Origin: JABDFW01 sp035550215
Lineage (GTDB): Bacteria; Bacteroidota; Bacteroidia; Chitinophagales; Chitinophagaceae
Assembly (NCBI GenBank): GCA_035550215.1
Contig: DASZPM010000020.1
Coordinates: forward strand, 203,121-267,120
Reading direction: 5' to 3'
DNA length: 64,000 nt
Part shown: piece by piece, positions 17,565-27,008 of the stretch
How positions within the stretch are numbered: the stretch's first letter is position 1
Layout of the letters: each line of letters starts with the position of its first letter
The notes under the pieces: generated by a model
What the model saw: only the letters and a program-made list of their open reading frames with translations
Databases searched by the model: none
What the model was told of the DNA's origin: nothing
Translations under genes and position numbers: made by a program

Positions 17565-19280
17565 ATGCTTATGAGAGTAGCTGCGTTTTTACTTTTGCTG
17601 GTTTGTTTCCTTAATGCGCATACCCAGGCCCCGCCTGCAAATGCTGTTGCACCTGAAGAGCCTTCTTTTGATAATGTATACCATGCTGGTAGTGTTCCTG
17701 TGGTAACCGGCAAACTGTTAAACGTAACGGCGGCAGAGCTTGACAGTCTTCCAATTACCTGCACATTAGTTACCCCTTTTGCGGAGCCACAGGTTAAAAA
17801 AATTGTTTCAGTTAAGCCCGATGGCAGCTTTACCATTCCGCTTGATTATGCATTACCCAACCAGCAAATTTGGTTTGGTGTGGGTGATTTTTACGGGTGC
17901 CTGTTTGCTAACAAAGGACTATATGTGGAGTTGGATATGAAAAAGATTAAAGAGCAAAAGGAAGTGTATTTTAATGGTGATGGAGTGCGTTACCTGGGCA
18001 AAGATGGCCCTTTAACCACTTATTACAACAATTATATATTATATCAAAAGGCTAACAAAGCAAGGGTGCCTGGCGATATGTATAATATGATGCACCCTTC
18101 CGATCATGTGGTAGATTCTGTGCTTCCCCGCTATAACAGGTTATTTGACAGCCTGAAAAAAATTGAGGACGAATACATAGCCGCCAACGCTTCTCCTTAC
18201 GGATGGCTTCTGGAAAACGAAAGAATGTCCGATTTTTATGCAGGCATTTGTACTATGTATTTTGGTAAAGTAATGGATGACAGCATTTGGCACATCGTGA
18301 AACGGCATAAAGCCTACCTGGTTTCAAACAGCAGCACTGACTATTACCGGTACTTATATATGTATCTTACTGCACGCCCAGGCGCCTATATACCAACAAC
18401 CTGGAAGGATATAGCAACTATGCAAGGGCTTACGGTTGATGAAAGAAAAATTATTGACTCATTGCAAACAGGTGAAAAATTGCAGGGGCAATACCCCTAT
18501 ACCCCTGAAAATAGCGCCAAATGGATAAAACAGCTTAAGGCGCGTATACATGCATACGCATTTAACAGGAACCTTGCACGAAATATTAAAATGATTGACA
18601 GTATATTTTTGCCTGCTAAAGCAGACTTTTTAAAATTTCAATTGGCGCAAAGCACTGATATAAAAGAGCAGCAGGAAGCCCTGGAGAAATTACTTGGCAG
18701 TATGAAGATGAACTGGTGCAAAGCGCTGGCAAAAAGTGAAACCGATAAAAGAACGGCAAAGATAAATGAGATAAACAGGACACTGGCGGGTACAAACAGT
18801 AACCAGTCGCTGAAAGGCTTTGGTAAGCCCATAATCCAAACCTCTTTTGGTGCAAGCTTGTACAAAGCGCCGTCTTTAAAAGCGCTCGACTTTTTGACAA
18901 AGCTTAAGCAAAGCTTTCCCGGCAAAGCTATCATTATTGACCGCTGGGCTACCTGGTGCGCGCCTTGCCTTGGTGAAATGCCGCATAGTAAAGAATTGCA
19001 GGAGGCTTCAAAAAACCTGCCCGTTGTTTTTGTGTACTTATGCACGCTAAACGGCTCATCAGAGGACAAATGGAAATCGAAAGTGGCAGAAATACAACAA
19101 CCCGGCATACATTTTTTGATTGACGAAAAACTGGATGATGAAATAAGCAGCTATTTCTCGTTTAGCGGGTACCCCGGTTATGCTTTTATTGATAAAACCG
19201 GCAAATACAGGCCCGGCGCAATTAAATGGATGTCAGAAATAAAAGACGAAGCAGCCCTGGCCGACCTTGTGAATAATTAA
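17565..19280 (+). CDS. Exported thioredoxin-like (TlpA/ResA type) protein with long N-terminal region
   Basis: From ATG at 17565 the 571-residue product has a signal peptide (MLMRVAAFLLLLVCFLNAHT). A long region of about 400 residues without recognised motifs follows, and then a C-terminal thioredoxin fold with the redox motif WCAPC in DRWATWCAPCLGEMPHS. Such proteins are common Bacteroidota envelope thiol-disulfide oxidoreductases. The reading frame could start upstream at 17496, but that would put 23 residues before the signal peptide. The partner protein is unknown. Confidence 0.85.
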   Translation: MLMRVAAFLLLLVCFLNAHTQAPPANAVAPEEPSFDNVYHAGSVPVVTGKLLNVTAAELDSLPITCTLVTPFAEPQVKKIVSVKPDGSFTIPLDYALPNQQIWFGVGDFYGCLFANKGLYVELDMKKIKEQKEVYFNGDGVRYLGKDGPLTTYYNNYILYQKANKARVPGDMYNMMHPSDHVVDSVLPRYNRLFDSLKKIEDEYIAANASPYGWLLENERMSDFYAGICTMYFGKVMDDSIWHIVKRHKAYLVSNSSTDYYRYLYMYLTARPGAYIPTTWKDIATMQGLTVDERKIIDSLQTGEKLQGQYPYTPENSAKWIKQLKARIHAYAFNRNLARNIKMIDSIFLPAKADFLKFQLAQSTDIKEQQEALEKLLGSMKMNWCKALAKSETDKRTAKINEINRTLAGTNSNQSLKGFGKPIIQTSFGASLYKAPSLKALDFLTKLKQSFPGKAIIIDRWATWCAPCLGEMPHSKELQEASKNLPVVFVYLCTLNGSSEDKWKSKVAEIQQPGIHFLIDEKLDDEISSYFSFSGYPGYAFIDKTGKYRPGAIKWMSEIKDEAALADLVNN

Positions 19281-19351
19281 ACAACTTGCTTATTTACTGC
19301 CTTGGTAATAAACATGGCAAACGGCCGGTTATCGCGGCATGCTGTTTTTAT

Positions 19352-19381
19352 TTTGTTTAGAAAATACATCGTTTACTTTTG
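19352..19381 (+). promoter_or_regulatory. gcvT promoter
   Basis: TTTG (19352-19355), an 18-nt spacer and TACTTTTG (19374-19381) give a textbook Bacteroidota promoter 32 nt before the gcvT start. Confidence 0.65.
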
Positions 19382-19413
19382 CGGTATTGCTTACATGCAA
19401 ACAATAACAGGAA

Positions 19414-20505
19414 ATGAAGAATACTCCCTTTACACAAAAACATATAGCCCTCGGCGCTAAAATGGCCCCCTTTGCAGGATATAATATGCCTATAAGTTAC
19501 ACAGGCATTAATGACGAACATAGCACCGTTCGCAATAACGCGGGCGTGTTTGATGTTAGCCACATGGGAGAATTTATTGTAAAAGGAGAATATGCGCTCG
19601 ATTTAATTCAGTGTGTTACCACCAACGATGCTTCCAAACTTGCTGATGGCAAAGCGCAATATAGCTGCCTTACAAACAATGAGGGTGGTATTGTCGATGA
19701 CCTGATAATTTACTGCCTTGAGCAAAATAAGGCGTACATGATAGTGGTAAACGCCAGCAATATAGAAAAAGACTGGAACTGGATAACCGCGCATAACATC
19801 CACAATGCAGAGATGCATAACATAAGTGATAAAACCTGCCTGCTGGCTATACAGGGGCCCAATGCAACTAAAATTTTGCAGCCCTTAACTGATATTGATA
19901 TTTTAAACCTGAAGTATTACACTTTTGTTAAGGGCACATTTGCCGGCGTAAACAATGTACTTATAAGCGCAACCGGTTATACAGGCTCAGGCGGCGTGGA
20001 GATATATTTTGAAGATAAAGACGGGGCTGCCTCTGCAATATGGGATGCCATTTTTGAGGCCGGCGGCCCGCAGGGATTGAAGCCGATTGGATTGGGAGCA
20101 AGGGATACATTGCGCCTTGAAATGGGATATTGCTTATATGGCAACGATATTGACGACACCACTACACCGCTTGAAGGGGGCCTTGGGTGGATAACCAAGT
20201 TTAATAAGGAAGTTAGTTTTACGGCCAAAGACATTTTAGCAAAGCAAAAGGCAGAAGGTGTAAAGCGCAAACTGGTTGGCTTTGAAATGATAGAGAGAGG
20301 TATACCAAGGCATGATTATGTTATTAAAGATGCTGCCGGCAGCATTATTGGCAAAGTAACCAGCGGAACACAGGCGCCATCATTAGGTAAGGCTATCGGG
20401 TTGGGGTATGTAACCATTGAAAATGTAGCCCTTGATACAGAAATATTCATCGAAATTCGCAATACTCCTGTTAAAGCCAAAGTGGTAAAATTTCCATTTA
20501 GCTGA
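19414..20505 (+). CDS. gcvT: Aminomethyltransferase (glycine cleavage T protein)
   Basis: The 363-residue product matches GcvT across its length: FAGYNMPISY, the GVFDVSHMGEF signature, GYTGSGGVEIYF and DTLRLEMGYCLYG. It transfers the aminomethyl group from the H protein to tetrahydrofolate in glycine cleavage. gcvH and gcvP are not in the window. It is followed after 5 nt by the SRPBCC gene. Confidence 0.96.
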   Translation: MKNTPFTQKHIALGAKMAPFAGYNMPISYTGINDEHSTVRNNAGVFDVSHMGEFIVKGEYALDLIQCVTTNDASKLADGKAQYSCLTNNEGGIVDDLIIYCLEQNKAYMIVVNASNIEKDWNWITAHNIHNAEMHNISDKTCLLAIQGPNATKILQPLTDIDILNLKYYTFVKGTFAGVNNVLISATGYTGSGGVEIYFEDKDGAASAIWDAIFEAGGPQGLKPIGLGARDTLRLEMGYCLYGNDIDDTTTPLEGGLGWITKFNKEVSFTAKDILAKQKAEGVKRKLVGFEMIERGIPRHDYVIKDAAGSIIGKVTSGTQAPSLGKAIGLGYVTIENVALDTEIFIEIRNTPVKAKVVKFPFS

Positions 20506-20510
20506 TTGCC

Positions 20511-21002
20511 ATGCCTAAAATACATCTCACAACAGTAATCCATGCGCCCATTGAAATTGTCTTCGACCTGAGCAGGAGCATAACCTTGCATGAGAAGAGC
20601 ATGGCGCAAACAAACGAAAAAGCTGTTAGAGGAACTTTATCGGGGCTTATCAATAAGGGCGAAACGGTAACCTGGCAGGCAAAACGTCTTTACAAAACAA
20701 GAAAACTAACCGTACAGGTTACCCAAATGTCGCCCTATACCTTTTTTACAGATGAAATGCTGGAAGGAGACTTCAAAAGCATGAAGCATCATCATTATTT
20801 TAAGCCGATTAAAAACGGTACTATAATGATTGATGAGTTTTATTTTGAATCGCCGTATGGTTTTATCGGCAGGCTGGCAAACCATATTTTTCTTACCCGT
20901 TATATGAAAACCCTGCTGGAAGGGCGAAACAATGTTATAAAAGAATACGCAGAAACACATAGGTGGAAAACTGTTTTGCAACAGGCGGGTGCGGTTAGAT
21001 AA
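20511..21002 (+). CDS. SRPBCC (START-like) family protein
   Basis: The 163-residue product begins with the SRPBCC pattern HLTTVIHAPIEIVFDLSRS and continues with the helix-grip fold (RGTLSGLINKGETVTWQAKR, then DEFYFESPYGFIGRLANHIF). The family binds hydrophobic ligands; the ligand here is unknown. It is 5 nt after gcvT and probably co-transcribed. Its stop codon forms part of the -7 box of the next promoter. Confidence 0.85.
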   Translation: MPKIHLTTVIHAPIEIVFDLSRSITLHEKSMAQTNEKAVRGTLSGLINKGETVTWQAKRLYKTRKLTVQVTQMSPYTFFTDEMLEGDFKSMKHHHYFKPIKNGTIMIDEFYFESPYGFIGRLANHIFLTRYMKTLLEGRNNVIKEYAETHRWKTVLQQAGAVR

Positions 21003-21007
21003 ATTTG
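20975..21007 (+). promoter_or_regulatory. rlpA-like gene promoter overlapping a stop codon
   Basis: TTTG (20975-20978), a 21-nt spacer and TAAATTTG (21000-21007). The first three bases of the -7 box are the TAA stop codon of the SRPBCC gene. The start codon of the next gene is only 21 nt downstream. Confidence 0.6.
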
Positions 21008-21028
21008 CCTGTACCAAATAAATCACAC

Positions 21029-21400
21029 ATGCACCGCAATGCGTTTTGCTATATACTTCTTTTAACCTGCAGCCTGCTGCTTACTTCCTGCGGAAGATTT
21101 ATTACCGAAAATGGAAAGGCCTCTTATTATGGCGACGAGTACAACGGGAAAAAAACGGCCAGCGGCGAAACATTTAATAAAAACAAACTGACAGCGGCAC
21201 ACAAAACGCTGCCGTTTGGTACAGTAGTTATTGTAAAAAACATGTCAAATGGTAAAACAGTAAAGGTTACCATTACTGACCGCGGGCCATATACAAAAGG
21301 AAGAATTATTGACCTGAGTGAAAAAGCCGCTTCAAAAATTGATATGATTAACCAGGGCGTGGCCGAGGTGCAATTGAAATACCGGAAAAAGAAAAAGTAA
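21029..21400 (+). CDS. rlpA: RlpA-like double-psi beta-barrel lipoprotein
   Basis: From ATG at 21029 the 123-residue product has a lipoprotein signal ending LLTSC. The RlpA domain follows (GKASYYGDEYNGKKTASGE, LPFGTVVIVKN, VTITDRGPYTKGRIIDLS). RlpA proteins are septal or envelope lipoproteins, lytic transglycosylases in some species. There is no SPOR domain, so it is a minimal form. The preceding -7 box suggests its own promoter. Confidence 0.9.
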   Translation: MHRNAFCYILLLTCSLLLTSCGRFITENGKASYYGDEYNGKKTASGETFNKNKLTAAHKTLPFGTVVIVKNMSNGKTVKVTITDRGPYTKGRIIDLSEKAASKIDMINQGVAEVQLKYRKKKK

Positions 21401-21405
21401 CTTTG
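21374..21405 (+). promoter_or_regulatory. Glycosyltransferase promoter overlapping a stop codon
   Basis: TTG (21374-21376), a 21-nt spacer and TAACTTTG (21398-21405). Again the TAA of the upstream gene is the first part of the -7 box. This supports transcription start near 21412 and a TTG start codon at 21428. Confidence 0.6.
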
Positions 21406-21427
21406 GCCTTTACCAAATAAACCAATA

Positions 21428-22528
21428 TTGGCACGCATTATACTTGCCGTAACCAACGACCTTACTTATGACCAGCGCATGCAGCGCATTTGCACATCGC
21501 TTGCCGGCAACGGTTATAGTGTATTATTGGTTGGCAGAAAGCTGAAAACCTCAGTGCCGGTTGAGGCAAAGCCCTTCACTCAAAAACGGCTTAGCTGCAT
21601 TTTTACTAAAGGCTTTTTATTTTATGCGGAATATAACCTGCGGCTTTTTTTTTGGCTGTTGTTTCAAAAAACGGATATTCTCTGTGCTATTGACCTTGAC
21701 ACAATCTTGCCGGTATTGGCAGTTTCTTCTCTTCGCAACAAATTAAGGGTGTATGATGCGCACGAACTTTTTACAGAGCAAATAGAGATTATATCACGCC
21801 CGTTTATCCACAAAGTATGGCTGCGTATTGAAAAGTTTGCTGTACCGCGTTTTAAGAATGGCTATACGGTAAACAATTTTATAGCAGGTGAATTTGCCAG
21901 AAGGTATGGGGTGCGATATGGTGTGGTTAGAAACCTTCCCTTATTTACAGGCGATATTGCTGATGCCGGCGCCGGTGATAAGTTTATTATTTACCAGGGT
22001 GCGGTTAACGAGGGCCGCTGCTTTGAAACACTGATACCTGCTATGCAGGATGTTAGTGCAAAACTTATTATCTGCGGCAATGGAAATTTTTTTAACCAGG
22101 TTAAGCAGCTTATTAAACAATACGAAGTTGCGGACAAAGTTGAATTAAAAGGCTACGTATTGCCGGCGGAATTGAAAGCCATTACTCCAACCGCCCGCGT
22201 TGCAGTTACGCTGTTTGAAAATACAGGGTTAAACCAGTATCATTCGCTCGGCAACAGGTTTTTTGATTATATAATGGCAGGTGTTCCGCAGGTATGCGTT
22301 GGGTACCCTGAATATAAAGCGGTGAACGACATTTACAATATTGCCCTGCTAATTGATGATACCGGCAGCAAAACAATTGCCACCGCTTTAAACAAATTGC
22401 TTAATGACGATGTTTTATATGCATTGCTTGCCGCCAACTGCCGGAAGGCGCGTTTAACACTGCATTGGCAGGAAGAAGAAAAGAAACTGGTTGAGTTTTA
22501 TAGTAAGCTGGTAAATAAACCGGCATAA
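21428..22528 (+). CDS. Glycosyltransferase, GT4-like
   Basis: The 366-residue product shows a GT-B layout: an N-terminal Rossmann half (RIILAVTNDLTYDQRMQRI, IDLDTILPVLA, VYDAHELF) and a C-terminal half (IIYQGAVNEGRCFETLIPAM, LIICGNGNFF, VTLFENTGLNQYHSLGNRFFDYI). It probably transfers a sugar to a cell-surface glycan. No ATG lies at the start; TTG at 21428 is used, 22 nt after a -7 box. It is followed 6 nt later by another glycosyltransferase gene. Confidence 0.87.
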   Translation: MARIILAVTNDLTYDQRMQRICTSLAGNGYSVLLVGRKLKTSVPVEAKPFTQKRLSCIFTKGFLFYAEYNLRLFFWLLFQKTDILCAIDLDTILPVLAVSSLRNKLRVYDAHELFTEQIEIISRPFIHKVWLRIEKFAVPRFKNGYTVNNFIAGEFARRYGVRYGVVRNLPLFTGDIADAGAGDKFIIYQGAVNEGRCFETLIPAMQDVSAKLIICGNGNFFNQVKQLIKQYEVADKVELKGYVLPAELKAITPTARVAVTLFENTGLNQYHSLGNRFFDYIMAGVPQVCVGYPEYKAVNDIYNIALLIDDTGSKTIATALNKLLNDDVLYALLAANCRKARLTLHWQEEEKKLVEFYSKLVNKPA

Positions 22529-22534
22529 GCCTTA

Positions 22535-23668
22535 TTGTATTTGGAAAAACATCTGCACATAATAAGTCTTACAGTTCCTTACCCCGTTAATTATGGCGGT
22601 GTATACGACCTGTTTTACAAGCTGCCTGCGCTGCAGGAACAGGGGGTGAAAATTCATTTACATTGCTTTGATTATGGCCGAGGGCGGCAGCAGGCGCTGG
22701 AACAATTTTGCGAATCGGTACAGTACTATACACGCAATACGGGGTACAGTGCTTTTTCAACACATTTGCCTTACGTTGTTAGCAGCAGGAAAAATGATGA
22801 CCTGCTAACCAACTTATTAAAAGATGATTACCCTATTTTGATGGAAGGCATTCATTGTACTTACTTGTTGACGGATGAAAGATTTGCCGCCCGGAAAACA
22901 GTTGTAAGGCTGCACAACGTTGAGTTTATGTATTACAGGAACCTTTTTAATACCAGCCATAATATTGCCAATAAATTATACTACAATTTTGAAAGCCGGA
23001 TGCTTAAAGCCTATGAAAAAAAAATAGCCGCAGGCGGTGCTGTTCTTTGCGCTGTAAGCCCTGGTGACAGGGATATATACCGCGACCTGCTTGGCGCTGT
23101 AACGGCTGAATACCTGCCGCTGTTTTTGCCCCCAGAGTGGAAAGTACAGGGTTTACAGGGTATGGGTACATATTGTCTTTACCATGGCGACCTTGGTATT
23201 GAGATGAATGAAAAAGCAGCTACCTGGCTGCTAAAATTATTTTCAGGGCTAACCATACCTTTAGTGATAGCCGGAAAAAACCCGTCAAAAAAGTTACAAA
23301 AACTGGTAAATGCCAACGAGGGCGTTTGCCTGGTCGCCAATCCCGCGCTTGAGGCCATGCAGGACATGATAGCAAAAGCGCATATAAATATCCTGCCATC
23401 CTTTAGCAACACAGGAATAAAAATAAAATTGCTCAACGCATTATTCAATGGCAGGCACTGCATTGTTAACTCCCCCACAGCTTTTGGTACAGGCCTTGAA
23501 GCGTTGTGCCATGTGACAGATACAGAAGAAGGCATGAGGCAGCGCATTGAAGCGTTATACCAACAACCGTTTACAGAACAGGAAACTAACGCGCGCAGAG
23601 CCACACTCTCGGAGATGTTCAGTAATACTGCCAATGCAAAAAAACTAACAGGGCATGTATGGGGATGA
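22535..23668 (+). CDS. Glycosyltransferase, GT-B fold
   Basis: The 377-residue product starts with a TTG codon (22535 or, two codons later, 22541) and LHIISLTVPYPVNYGGVYDL. The C-terminal half has LYHGDLGIEMNEKAATWL, PLVIAGKNPSKKL and HINILPSFSNTGIKIKLLNAL, in the manner of group 1 glycosyltransferases. It likely works with the preceding enzyme in the same glycan pathway, as only 6 nt separate them. Donor and acceptor are unknown. Confidence 0.85.
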   Translation: MYLEKHLHIISLTVPYPVNYGGVYDLFYKLPALQEQGVKIHLHCFDYGRGRQQALEQFCESVQYYTRNTGYSAFSTHLPYVVSSRKNDDLLTNLLKDDYPILMEGIHCTYLLTDERFAARKTVVRLHNVEFMYYRNLFNTSHNIANKLYYNFESRMLKAYEKKIAAGGAVLCAVSPGDRDIYRDLLGAVTAEYLPLFLPPEWKVQGLQGMGTYCLYHGDLGIEMNEKAATWLLKLFSGLTIPLVIAGKNPSKKLQKLVNANEGVCLVANPALEAMQDMIAKAHINILPSFSNTGIKIKLLNALFNGRHCIVNSPTAFGTGLEALCHVTDTEEGMRQRIEALYQQPFTEQETNARRATLSEMFSNTANAKKLTGHVWG

Positions 23669-23787
23669 TTGAAAAATAAATAACCTTATACTATCTCACT
23701 AAGCAGGGCGGTGCAATAGAATTACTTATTATCTGCACACATCTAATTTTTTATCCTTGTAACTTTCTACACGGGATTCAACTATCA

Positions 23788-23813
23788 ATTGTTAGTTTTG
23801 TCAACTTAACAAT
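23788..23813. promoter_or_regulatory. paaZ promoter and operator candidate
   Basis: ATTGTTA (23788-23794) and TAACAAT (23807-23813) form a 7-bp-arm inverted repeat with a 12-nt spacer. It encloses the -7 box TAGTTTTG (23793-23800) and the likely transcription start, 11 nt before the paaZ ATG. This is a plausible repressor site; the regulator is unknown. Confidence 0.5.
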
Positions 23814-23824
23814 GAAACGATTGT

Positions 23825-25876
23825 ATGCGTAAGCTTTCAAATTTTATTTGCGGGGATTGGGTGCATGGCGATGGTGATGGTCAAGCTTTGTATAACGCTG
23901 TTACAGGTGAGGTGATTGCGTCAGCATCTACCAAAGGAGTTGATTTTTGTGCAGTATTAGCGTATGCACGTAAAAAAGGCAACCCGGCATTGCGCAATAT
24001 GACGTTTCACCAGCGCGGCCTTATGCTAAAGGCCCTGGCCCTGTACCTGCGTGAACACCTGGATGAGTTTTATGAAATAAGTTATAAAACCGGCGCAACC
24101 AAAGCAGATAGCTGGGTTGATATTGAAGGAGGAATCGGCAATTTATTTTCTTATGCGTCGCTTCGGCGCAAATTTCCGGATGAAACATTTTGTCTCGATG
24201 GGGAAGGCCATAAGCTTGGTGCAGCAGGTACATTTATGGCGCAGCATTTTCTTATACCGAAAGAGGGGGTAGCTGTACATATTAATGCTTTCAATTTCCC
24301 GGTGTGGGGCATGCTGGAAAAAATCGCCGTCAACTTTTTAGCGGGTATGCCCGCAGTTGTAAAACCGGCAACACTCACCAGTTACTTAACTGAGGCAGTA
24401 GTCAAAAAAATAATTGACTCAAATATTTTACCCGAGGGTGCTTTGCAGCTTGTATGCGGGAGCGCCGGTGATTTATTAAACCACGTTAACTACCAGGACG
24501 TAGTAACCTTTACCGGCTCAGCCTCAACGGGGTTAATGCTAAAATCCAATGCAAACATTTTAGCTAATAACGTACCGTTTACAATGGAGGCAGATTCCCT
24601 TAACTGTATCGTGCTGGGCGAAGACGTCGTACCCGGCATGCCTGAATGGGATATTTTTATTAAAGAAGTAAGGAAAGAAATAACTTCAAAAGCCGGCCAG
24701 AAGTGCACGGCAGTGCGCAGGATATTTGTACCTGCCTCAAAAGTTGAAGATGTATATATTAATTTAAGCAAAGCCCTTTCGCAAACCATTATTGGCAACC
24801 CGTTAAACAGCGCTGTACGCATGGGCAGCCTTGCGGGTATTACACAAAGGGAAGAAGTAAAACGGCAGGTGCAAAAGTTGCTGGCTTCTTCAAGTATCAT
24901 TTATGGCTCTTTGGACAGTGTTGATGTAGTAGATGCCGACGCTGTTAAAGGCGCCTTTATCAGCCCGGTACTGTTGCTTAATGAAAACCCGCTTTCCAGC
25001 GATGCGGTGCACGAAACAGAAGCTTTTGGCCCTGTTGCCACTATAATGCCTTATACAACTATGGAGGAAGCAGTGCATCTCTCAAAAATGGGCAAAGGGT
25101 CATTATGCTCAAGTATTGTAACAGCCAGCACAAAACTGGCAACGCAATATATATTGGGCGCTGGCACACACCACGGGCGGATACTGATTCTGAATAATGA
25201 ATGCGCCAAAGAAAGCACAGGCCATGGTTCGCCCTTGCCTATGCTGGTACATGGCGGGCCCGGGCGCGCAGGCGGAGGCGAAGAAATGGGCGGCGTTCGC
25301 GGCGTAAAGCATTATATGCAGCGCGTTGCAGTACAGGGTTCTCCAACCATGATAACAGCAGCAGGGAATGTTTATCAGTCCGGGGCGCAACAAACAGGAG
25401 ATACTGTGCACCCCTTTAGAAAATATTTTGAAGAATTGCAGGTTGGTGAAACACTTATTACTGCAAAGCGGACAATAACTGAAGCGGATATAGCCAATTT
25501 TGCTAACCTTAGCTGGGACCATTTTTACGCGCATACTGATCATACAGCGCTTGCCGGCACCCCTTTCGAAAAGCCGGTAGCGCACGGTTATTTCATATTA
25601 AGTGCGGCAGCAGGGTTGTTTGTTGATGCAAAAAAGGGACCTGTAATTTTAAACTACGGTATTGATGAACTGCGTTTTGTAAAACCGGTATATGCAGGTA
25701 CAACCATTGGGGTAAAACTTACCGTAAAAGAAAAAATTGGGCAGGAAAAAAGAGACGCCGATGACATTGCAAAAGGCATTGTAAAATGGTATGTTGAGGT
25801 ATATGACGATGCCAATGAACCTGTAGCAATAGCTACTATATTAACAATGGTAAAGAAATTGCCTGTTATAGGATAA
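23825..25876 (+). CDS. paaZ: Phenylacetate degradation bifunctional protein PaaZ
   Basis: The 683-residue product has an N-terminal aldehyde dehydrogenase domain (about 1-515) and a C-terminal MaoC-type hydratase domain (about 535-680). In the first, the catalytic cysteine is in KAGQKCTAVRRIF and an acidic residue in TMEADSLN. The second has NLSWDHFYAHTD and HGYFILSAAAGLF. PaaZ opens the oxepin-CoA ring and oxidises the resulting semialdehyde in phenylacetate breakdown. The expected paaABCDE genes are not adjacent. The gene is flanked by an operator-like repeat upstream and a terminator downstream, so it is its own transcription unit. Confidence 0.93.
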   Translation: MRKLSNFICGDWVHGDGDGQALYNAVTGEVIASASTKGVDFCAVLAYARKKGNPALRNMTFHQRGLMLKALALYLREHLDEFYEISYKTGATKADSWVDIEGGIGNLFSYASLRRKFPDETFCLDGEGHKLGAAGTFMAQHFLIPKEGVAVHINAFNFPVWGMLEKIAVNFLAGMPAVVKPATLTSYLTEAVVKKIIDSNILPEGALQLVCGSAGDLLNHVNYQDVVTFTGSASTGLMLKSNANILANNVPFTMEADSLNCIVLGEDVVPGMPEWDIFIKEVRKEITSKAGQKCTAVRRIFVPASKVEDVYINLSKALSQTIIGNPLNSAVRMGSLAGITQREEVKRQVQKLLASSSIIYGSLDSVDVVDADAVKGAFISPVLLLNENPLSSDAVHETEAFGPVATIMPYTTMEEAVHLSKMGKGSLCSSIVTASTKLATQYILGAGTHHGRILILNNECAKESTGHGSPLPMLVHGGPGRAGGGEEMGGVRGVKHYMQRVAVQGSPTMITAAGNVYQSGAQQTGDTVHPFRKYFEELQVGETLITAKRTITEADIANFANLSWDHFYAHTDHTALAGTPFEKPVAHGYFILSAAAGLFVDAKKGPVILNYGIDELRFVKPVYAGTTIGVKLTVKEKIGQEKRDADDIAKGIVKWYVEVYDDANEPVAIATILTMVKKLPVIG

Positions 25877-25897
25877 CCCGATTACCTGCAATAAAAG

Positions 25898-25919
25898 ACT
25901 CCCGGTGAAAACCGGGAGT
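25898..25919. terminator. Terminator between convergent genes
   Basis: ACTCCCGGT-GAAA-ACCGGGAGT is a perfect 9-bp stem with a GAAA tetraloop, 22 nt after paaZ and before the 3' end of the convergent coiled-coil gene. The following T tract is short (tttgtgtg) on the plus strand and is TTTTATT on the minus strand. Confidence 0.75.
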
Positions 25920-25973
25920 TTGTGTGCAGAAAAGAAAAGTACTGAAATATTTATGATGGTTAATAAGTAGTAA

Positions 25974-26966
25974 CTAACCCAGGAAACCGGCTTTCTTTAA
26001 TGTTTTGGTGCCTTCACCAATTTTAAAGCCGTTCTGGTAAATTTGTATTTTATAATCCCCTTCCATAAACTTACCGTTTTCAGGTTTCCAGTCAAAACTT
26101 ACAGGCATTGCCTGGCCCTGGGTATAATTTACAGAAACTTCTTTGGTAAATACTTTGTCGCCTTCATCACGTGTGGTAAATGAACCGCTTCCGTTAGCAG
26201 GCATTGTAATAGGTTTGCCGTCCGGGCCGGTTACGCATACATACAGGTCTTTTGAACCGCTGGGCGCAATCCTGTTTTCATCAAGCTGAAAAGATACTCT
26301 TAGTAAGTCTGCCCTTTTTGCTTTGCTTGTTTCCACTTCTTTGCCATTGCCTTTTACATTAATAGGGGTAATGTTTATGGCAGATGCGTGCAGGGTGCTG
26401 CCTATGTCTTCTACATGCTGCTTTTCTGCAGTGGTAGAAGCAAGGTTCTGTTCAACCACCTGCTTCTGGGCGGTAAGTGTATCCTTTTCAGTAGTCAACT
26501 GCTGGTTTGATGCTGTTAACTGCTGGTTTTGTTCTTTTAGCTGCTCAACCTGTGTGAACAGATCGCCTATCTGCGTTTTATACTGGTCAACAAGTTCTCT
26601 CAGCTTGTTTATGTCAGCGTTCTTTTTCCTCAGTTCAGCCGAAATCTGGCCTTTCAGTTTGTCAATATCATTCTTCCTTTCGGCAAGCTGGCCTTTTAAT
26701 TGGGTGTTGCTGCCTGTTAAAGAATCCATACGTGCCAAAGCGCTGTTATAGTCAGCCTGTATTGCATTACGGGCAGAATCAACATTGCTGTACTGGGTTT
26801 CAAGCGTGGTAATTTTTTGGCTTGACTGGTTTTTATCATAAATGATGTAGCCCCATGTGCCCAATAGTAACACTATCAAAATAGCGTAAATAAGTTTGCG
26901 GTTATCTCTGGGCTGTTGTGGTTGCTGCTGGGGATTATCAGCAGACGGATAGTTACTGTAACTCAT
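25974..26966 (-). CDS. Membrane-anchored coiled-coil protein
   Basis: The 330-residue product has a Gln/Pro-rich cytoplasmic N-terminus and one membrane segment (about residues 25-44). A long coiled coil follows (about 50-190, rich in Leu/Gln/Lys with repeated NQQLT-type units), then a beta-rich C-terminal domain (about 195-330, including DLYVCVTGPDGKPI). I cannot assign a function; it resembles cell-envelope structural proteins. It is divergently arranged with the exonuclease gene, with only 42 bp between starts. Confidence 0.78.
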   Translation of the reverse strand: MSYSNYPSADNPQQQPQQPRDNRKLIYAILIVLLLGTWGYIIYDKNQSSQKITTLETQYSNVDSARNAIQADYNSALARMDSLTGSNTQLKGQLAERKNDIDKLKGQISAELRKKNADINKLRELVDQYKTQIGDLFTQVEQLKEQNQQLTASNQQLTTEKDTLTAQKQVVEQNLASTTAEKQHVEDIGSTLHASAINITPINVKGNGKEVETSKAKRADLLRVSFQLDENRIAPSGSKDLYVCVTGPDGKPITMPANGSGSFTTRDEGDKVFTKEVSVNYTQGQAMPVSFDWKPENGKFMEGDYKIQIYQNGFKIGEGTKTLKKAGFLG

Positions 26967-27008
26967 ACAAAATTGAATTTTTTCGGTTTTTAATTTTTAA
27001 TTTGTGCC

